From Helicoverpa zea (Eukaryota > Arthropoda > Insecta > Lepidoptera > Noctuidae), in assembly GCF_022581195.2 (NCBI RefSeq), contig NC_061466.1:12276001-12340000 (forward strand): a DNA stretch of 64,000 bases. The letters run 5' to 3'. Below, in pieces: positions 60,767 to 64,000 of the stretch; the first letter of the stretch is position 1, and every line of letters starts with the position of its first letter. The translations under genes were made by a program, and so were the position numbers. The notes under the pieces were generated by a model that saw only the letters and a program-made list of their open reading frames with translations, ran no database searches and was not told the DNA's origin.

Positions 60767-61692
60767 TAGGGACACGGTATCGAAGCAAAAGTATCGATAC
60801 CGTACTCATGAGTAGAATCGATAACAAAGTATCGTACTCATTAAAGTATCGAAATAAAAGTATCGATACTTCAAGGTATCGAGTACTTTTTAGATCAAAA
60901 TTTGCTAGGTCAATATCAGTTAGTAAATAATGTCAGTTTTACTTCAGTTCAGCAGGACATAAAAACAAATGGTATTTGTACCTACACAAATTTAATAGAA
61001 TAATAGAAAAATGGAAAATAGAATGAATGAAACAAATCGAAAATGTAGCAAAAGGAAACAATATTAAGGTGAGGTATACTAAAAACTAGCAGTGTCCCAC
61101 GGTTTCACCCGCGTAGTAGATTAAAGTTCCCATTCCTCCTCCGTAGAGTCACTTAAAAATAGAAGTTTGTTGAGCCTTTTTGGAGATAAGCGGTTTCGAA
61201 TTTTTGTGATGGTACTTCCTGCTTTAGAAAATAATCGTTCTGAAGGTACTGACGTCGCAGTGATTGATATATATTCATTCTCGTGCCAATTAATATAATT
61301 TTGGGAAAACTACTTTCATATCTTCCCATTGTTTTAAGGGATCTACTGAAAGTGGCGAAACCTGTGCTGATAAGTAGTAGCTTAATTCATCCTTCATTTC
61401 AGGCTGTGATGAAGAACTTGCTTTATTATTCTGTTTTTTAGTGTGTGCCAACTTCTTATGGTGGCTCCAGAAATCAAATGTCGTTTCTTTTTTTAAGACA
61501 GAGTGTCTTAAAAAATTTCAACGAGTGAGCTAGAAAGCGCTGTTAAATTAAATTCTTCATTCGATACGATACCTGGGAAAAAGTACTTATTGAGTAAAAG
61601 TATCGACTGCAAAGTATCGAGTACAAAAGTATCGGTATCGAACTGGAATGTACTCGATACCACAAAGCATCGATACTTTTTTCGTGTCCCTA
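60767..61692 (-). mobile_element. Internally deleted hAT transposon, 926 bp, 8 bp target duplication
   Basis: The ends are tagggacacg and cgtgtcccta (inverted), flanked by the perfect 8 bp duplication ccggtacc (60759-60766, 61693-61700). Both subterminal regions carry many aagtatcga/tcgatactt words. The minus strand encodes only the C-terminal part of a hAT transposase (see 61121-61493), so the copy is dead. Confidence 0.93.
61121..61493 (-). pseudogene. hAT transposase C-terminal (dimerisation) fragment
   Basis: The minus-strand reading gives FDFWSHHKKL, then DELSYYLSAQVSPLSVDPLK, WEDMKVVFPKLY, and after a one-base frame change ENEYISITATSVPSERLFSK, with NRLSPKRLNKLLFL to a stop at 61121. 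SVPSERLFS and the following RLSPxxLNxLLFL are the hAT dimerisation-domain signature of ZBED-like transposases. The BED zinc finger and catalytic core are absent. Confidence 0.9.
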
Positions 61693-61873
61693 CCGGTACC
61701 CTTTAAAAGTTGTTGATTGTGTTGTGTGGTGCGTTCTCCTGTTTTTCCGTATATTTGTGGCTTTTCCGACAACGTTTGCTTTCCAAAGGACACCGAAATC
61801 TCCGCTTTAATTTTACACCTGTGCGCACTACTTTGGACTCCGAGTTTTCTCTTTACGATTTGGATTTGACGAT

Positions 61874-63693
61874 ATGGGATCTCCGTTCAGATGTTGTGTT
61901 CGTTATTGCACTACAACTCGCAGTAAGTTTTAAATATACTATTTTAATGTGGACTTTCCCATTATAAGTATATACAGTACAGTATTATAGGAGATACCGT
62001 AGAACAATAATAATATGTCTTCATTTACAGGTGATGATTGCAATGTTATTTTGCATTCATTTCCCAACCCCGATAAGGAAGAGGACAGATTTAGATCTTG
62101 GGTCTACTCAATTGGGGGAGATATTCTGGTTTTGGATAACCAATTTGTATTCAAAAACAGAAAAATATGCCACAAGCACTTCGAAAGTAAATACCATACA
62201 AGAAGTTCAAGATTAAGTGCTAATGCAGTTCCTACTTTGCATTTAAAAGGTACTTGAAATGTGTTTTTGCCTGAGTACAACTATAGATTTTTATCTATAC
62301 TATTACTATATAGGTAACTATCTATACTATACTAATATTATAAAGAGGAAAGACTTGATTGTTTGTATTGAATAGGCTTCTAAACTACTAAACCGATTGA
62401 AATAAAATTTGGTATGGACATAGATTAAAACCCGGTGAAAGACTTGGATTGACACCCAGGATTTTTCAGGATGCGGGTGAAACCGCAGGCAGACAGCTAG
62501 TATAATATTAACAGGAAAGATTTAACTCAAAAACTACTGGTGTATCTACTTGGGAAACAAGTGAGACAAGTTGTTGCTGGATAAATACTGTCATGCATAG
62601 GATAGTTTTTATTTGAATATGAGAAGTAGTTCCCTTGGGATGTAGGTGAAACCGTGGGTGGACTGTACGTAGCTGTTTTCTGCAGCTTCACCCGTGTCCC
62701 GGGGGAACTTCTCCCCATACCTGGATAAAATATAGCCTATGTCACTCCCAGATAATATAAATATTTAATGGTGACAGAATTTTTAAAAATTTTCCAGTAG
62801 TGTTTGAGTTTATCCATTACAAACAAACAAACAAAGTTATCCTCTTTACAATATTAGTGTAGATGTAGACTAGCGCTATGCCTGTGAACGTAATTTGAAT
62901 AAGCATTACTGCTCAAAACACTTTCTATTTATTTGGGAATGAGAAATTTTACTGCAGTAAAAAGTTGGCAATTAAATATGTGACCGACTCCACATTTGAC
63001 ACGATTTACATTTTGTTTTGCGTAATTATTACAATTAGTACTATGTTTTTAGTTTCAATTTAAACATGGCTTTGTAGCAGTTTCAACAATTATTCTATAG
63101 AGAAAAAATGCCAACCAAGGATATTTTGAAATATCATTTATTTAGTAAAATATAAATGTGACTGACACTACATGCAAAAGGAAGTTGTTTTCGAGAGAAT
63201 TTTTAAAGTTAAATAACCTTCCTTCGTCAAAGATTAAAAACAGGCACAATTTATTAAAAAAAAAAGAATAAGTGCTTTATCAAAAGTTTCTAAAAGTATA
63301 TGTATTTCATTTACAGGCATACCTTGTAAAAGACCATTATCAGATGTTACCAATGTGACCAGTTACAATCCAATATTTGCTCAACCTTCAACATCCACAG
63401 CAGGTAAGCCATAATTTTGTTACTGAGGTAATCTTGAAAGCATGTTAGTGTTATTCAGTAAAGTGAAAAAGTTTAATTGTCACATCAACTTTATTTTTAA
63501 AGTAGTAAGTTTTTTTATTTGATAGAGTTAATATATGATTGTTGCACTTGACTTAACATTGGTATAAAAAATATTTTGTAAATTATTTGTGATTTTTTCT
63601 TCAGAACTGGTTAACTTATTTTGGCAGGTCCACTTCATTCTGGTGAACCAATATCTATCAAGACCAGTGAACTTGAGAAGCTAGCAGAAGCAG
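61874..63693 (+). CDS. THAP-domain zinc-finger protein (5' part; continues off the right edge)
   Basis: Exons are 61874-61922, 62031-62249, 63317-63403 and 63628-63693, each ending in phase 1 at a good donor (gtaagt, gtactt, gtaagc, gtaaat) and starting after a good acceptor (ttacag, ttacag, ttacag, tggcag). The start is the ATG 174 bases past the hAT target duplication; it opens MGSPFRCCVRYCTTTRS. The THAP C2CH finger is complete: Cys8 (or Cys7) and Cys12, the conserved HSFP (25-28) and Trp40, the CHKH pair (Cys63, His66), and AVPT at 82-85. THAP fingers bind DNA specifically and are found in transcription factors and in P-element transposases. After the finger the sequence is low-complexity (PLSDVTNVTSYNPIFAQPST) and then SELEKLAEAG. 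The C terminus is missing, so whether this is a cellular factor or a P-like element remnant is open. Confidence 0.85.
62250..63316 (+). other. Intron 2 of the THAP gene
   Basis: It holds two retro-tail repeat copies, about 62335-62505 (decayed: taatattataaagaggaaag to ggtgaaaccgcaggc, minus-oriented) and 62640-62866 (plus-oriented, to caatattagtgtagat). The remainder (62870-63316) is AT-rich with nothing supported. Confidence 0.6.
62660..62866 (+). repeat. Dispersed retro-tail repeat, copy 5
   Basis: tgtacgtagctgttttctgc, acccgtgtcccgggggaact, ggataaaatatagcctatgt and a caaacaaacaaa run, ending ctttacaatattagtgtaga. Same family as 9349-9562, more diverged. Confidence 0.7.
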
Positions 63694-63723
63694 GTAAATT
63701 TCTTAAAACACTTATAGTTTTAA

Positions 63724-63952
63724 CTAGCTTCCGACCGCGGCTTCGCCCGCGTCCAGTTCGGTTATATCGCGTTTCCAAGAGAACTCTCCAAAAGTCCGGG
63801 ATAAAAACTATCCTACGTTCTTTCTCAATGTCAACTCTATCTCTGTACCAAATTTTATTTAATTCCGTTCAGTGGTTTAGACGTGAAAGCGTAACAGACA
63901 GACAGACAGACAGAGTTACTTTCGCATTTATAATATTAGTAGGGAAGTAGGG
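63724..63952 (+). repeat. Dispersed retro-tail repeat, copy 6
   Basis: It starts actagcttccgaccgcggct, has cagacagacagacag before the end, and ends ttataatattagtagggaag. It closely matches the copy at 13528-13746. It lies in an intron of the THAP gene, just past the exon-4 donor; the open frame starting at 63621 joins exon 4 to this repeat and is misleading beyond 63693. Confidence 0.8.
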
Positions 63953-64000
63953 ATTTAACCCCTATTTCACCCCCACACTGGTAAAAAAAATAACTTTCAA

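Noticed and set aside
1..64000. CRISPR array, operon or bacterial insertion
   Set aside because: No regular spacer array, no ribosome-binding sites or tightly packed frames; all confirmed genes but one are spliced and eukaryotic.

Overview
The window looks like a nuclear chromosome segment of a moth (Lepidoptera, probably a noctuid-type genome). It is AT-rich, its genes are split by GT-AG introns, and the introns are full of short interspersed elements, non-LTR retrotransposon tails and DNA-transposon relics of types common in moth genomes. The order assignment is inference from gene sequence and repeat style; no species-level call is possible.

Layout. (1) 1-18.4 kb: the 5' part of a cytochrome P450 of the CYP4 family on the minus strand, four coding exons; the rest lies off the left edge. 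A noncoding first exon with a TATA box and initiator is inferred about 9 kb upstream. Its first intron carries a 2.7 kb mariner relic folded into an inverted repeat and invaded by two SINEs. (2) 19.5-27.6 kb: a small minus-strand gene of three exons encoding 106 aa, resembling the ciliary microtubule-inner protein CFAP141 (C1orf189). (3) 28.4-37.0 kb: Ras (Ras85D/KRAS orthologue), plus strand, two coding exons, divergent from the CFAP141-like gene. (4) 38.6-40.1 kb: a transposon with 196 bp terminal inverted repeats. (5) 42.0-44.2 kb: COG5, a Golgi tethering-complex subunit, in one uninterrupted exon. (6) 45.7-59.2 kb: the mitochondrial Lon protease LONP1, minus strand, convergent with COG5. 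I could trace all 14 coding exons; they sum to 2883 nt (960 aa plus stop) with consistent phases. Its introns hold a U2 snRNA gene, a LINE with a second LINE inserted in it, decayed copies of two of its own exons, and several MITEs. (7) 59.6-61.7 kb: two hAT-type elements, each with a perfect 8 bp target-site duplication. (8) 61.9 kb to the right edge: the 5' part of a THAP zinc-finger gene, plus strand.

The protein genes serve unrelated housekeeping or detoxification roles (P450 oxidation, a probable axonemal protein, Ras signalling, Golgi trafficking, mitochondrial proteolysis, DNA binding); nothing suggests a shared pathway. The most unusual material is structural: the mariner foldback, the SINE beside a perfect 82 bp duplication, the Lon exon fragments copied just beyond their own splice donors, the LINE lying against a Lon splice donor, and the two hAT insertions just upstream of a THAP gene. 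I found no convincing wholly new system.
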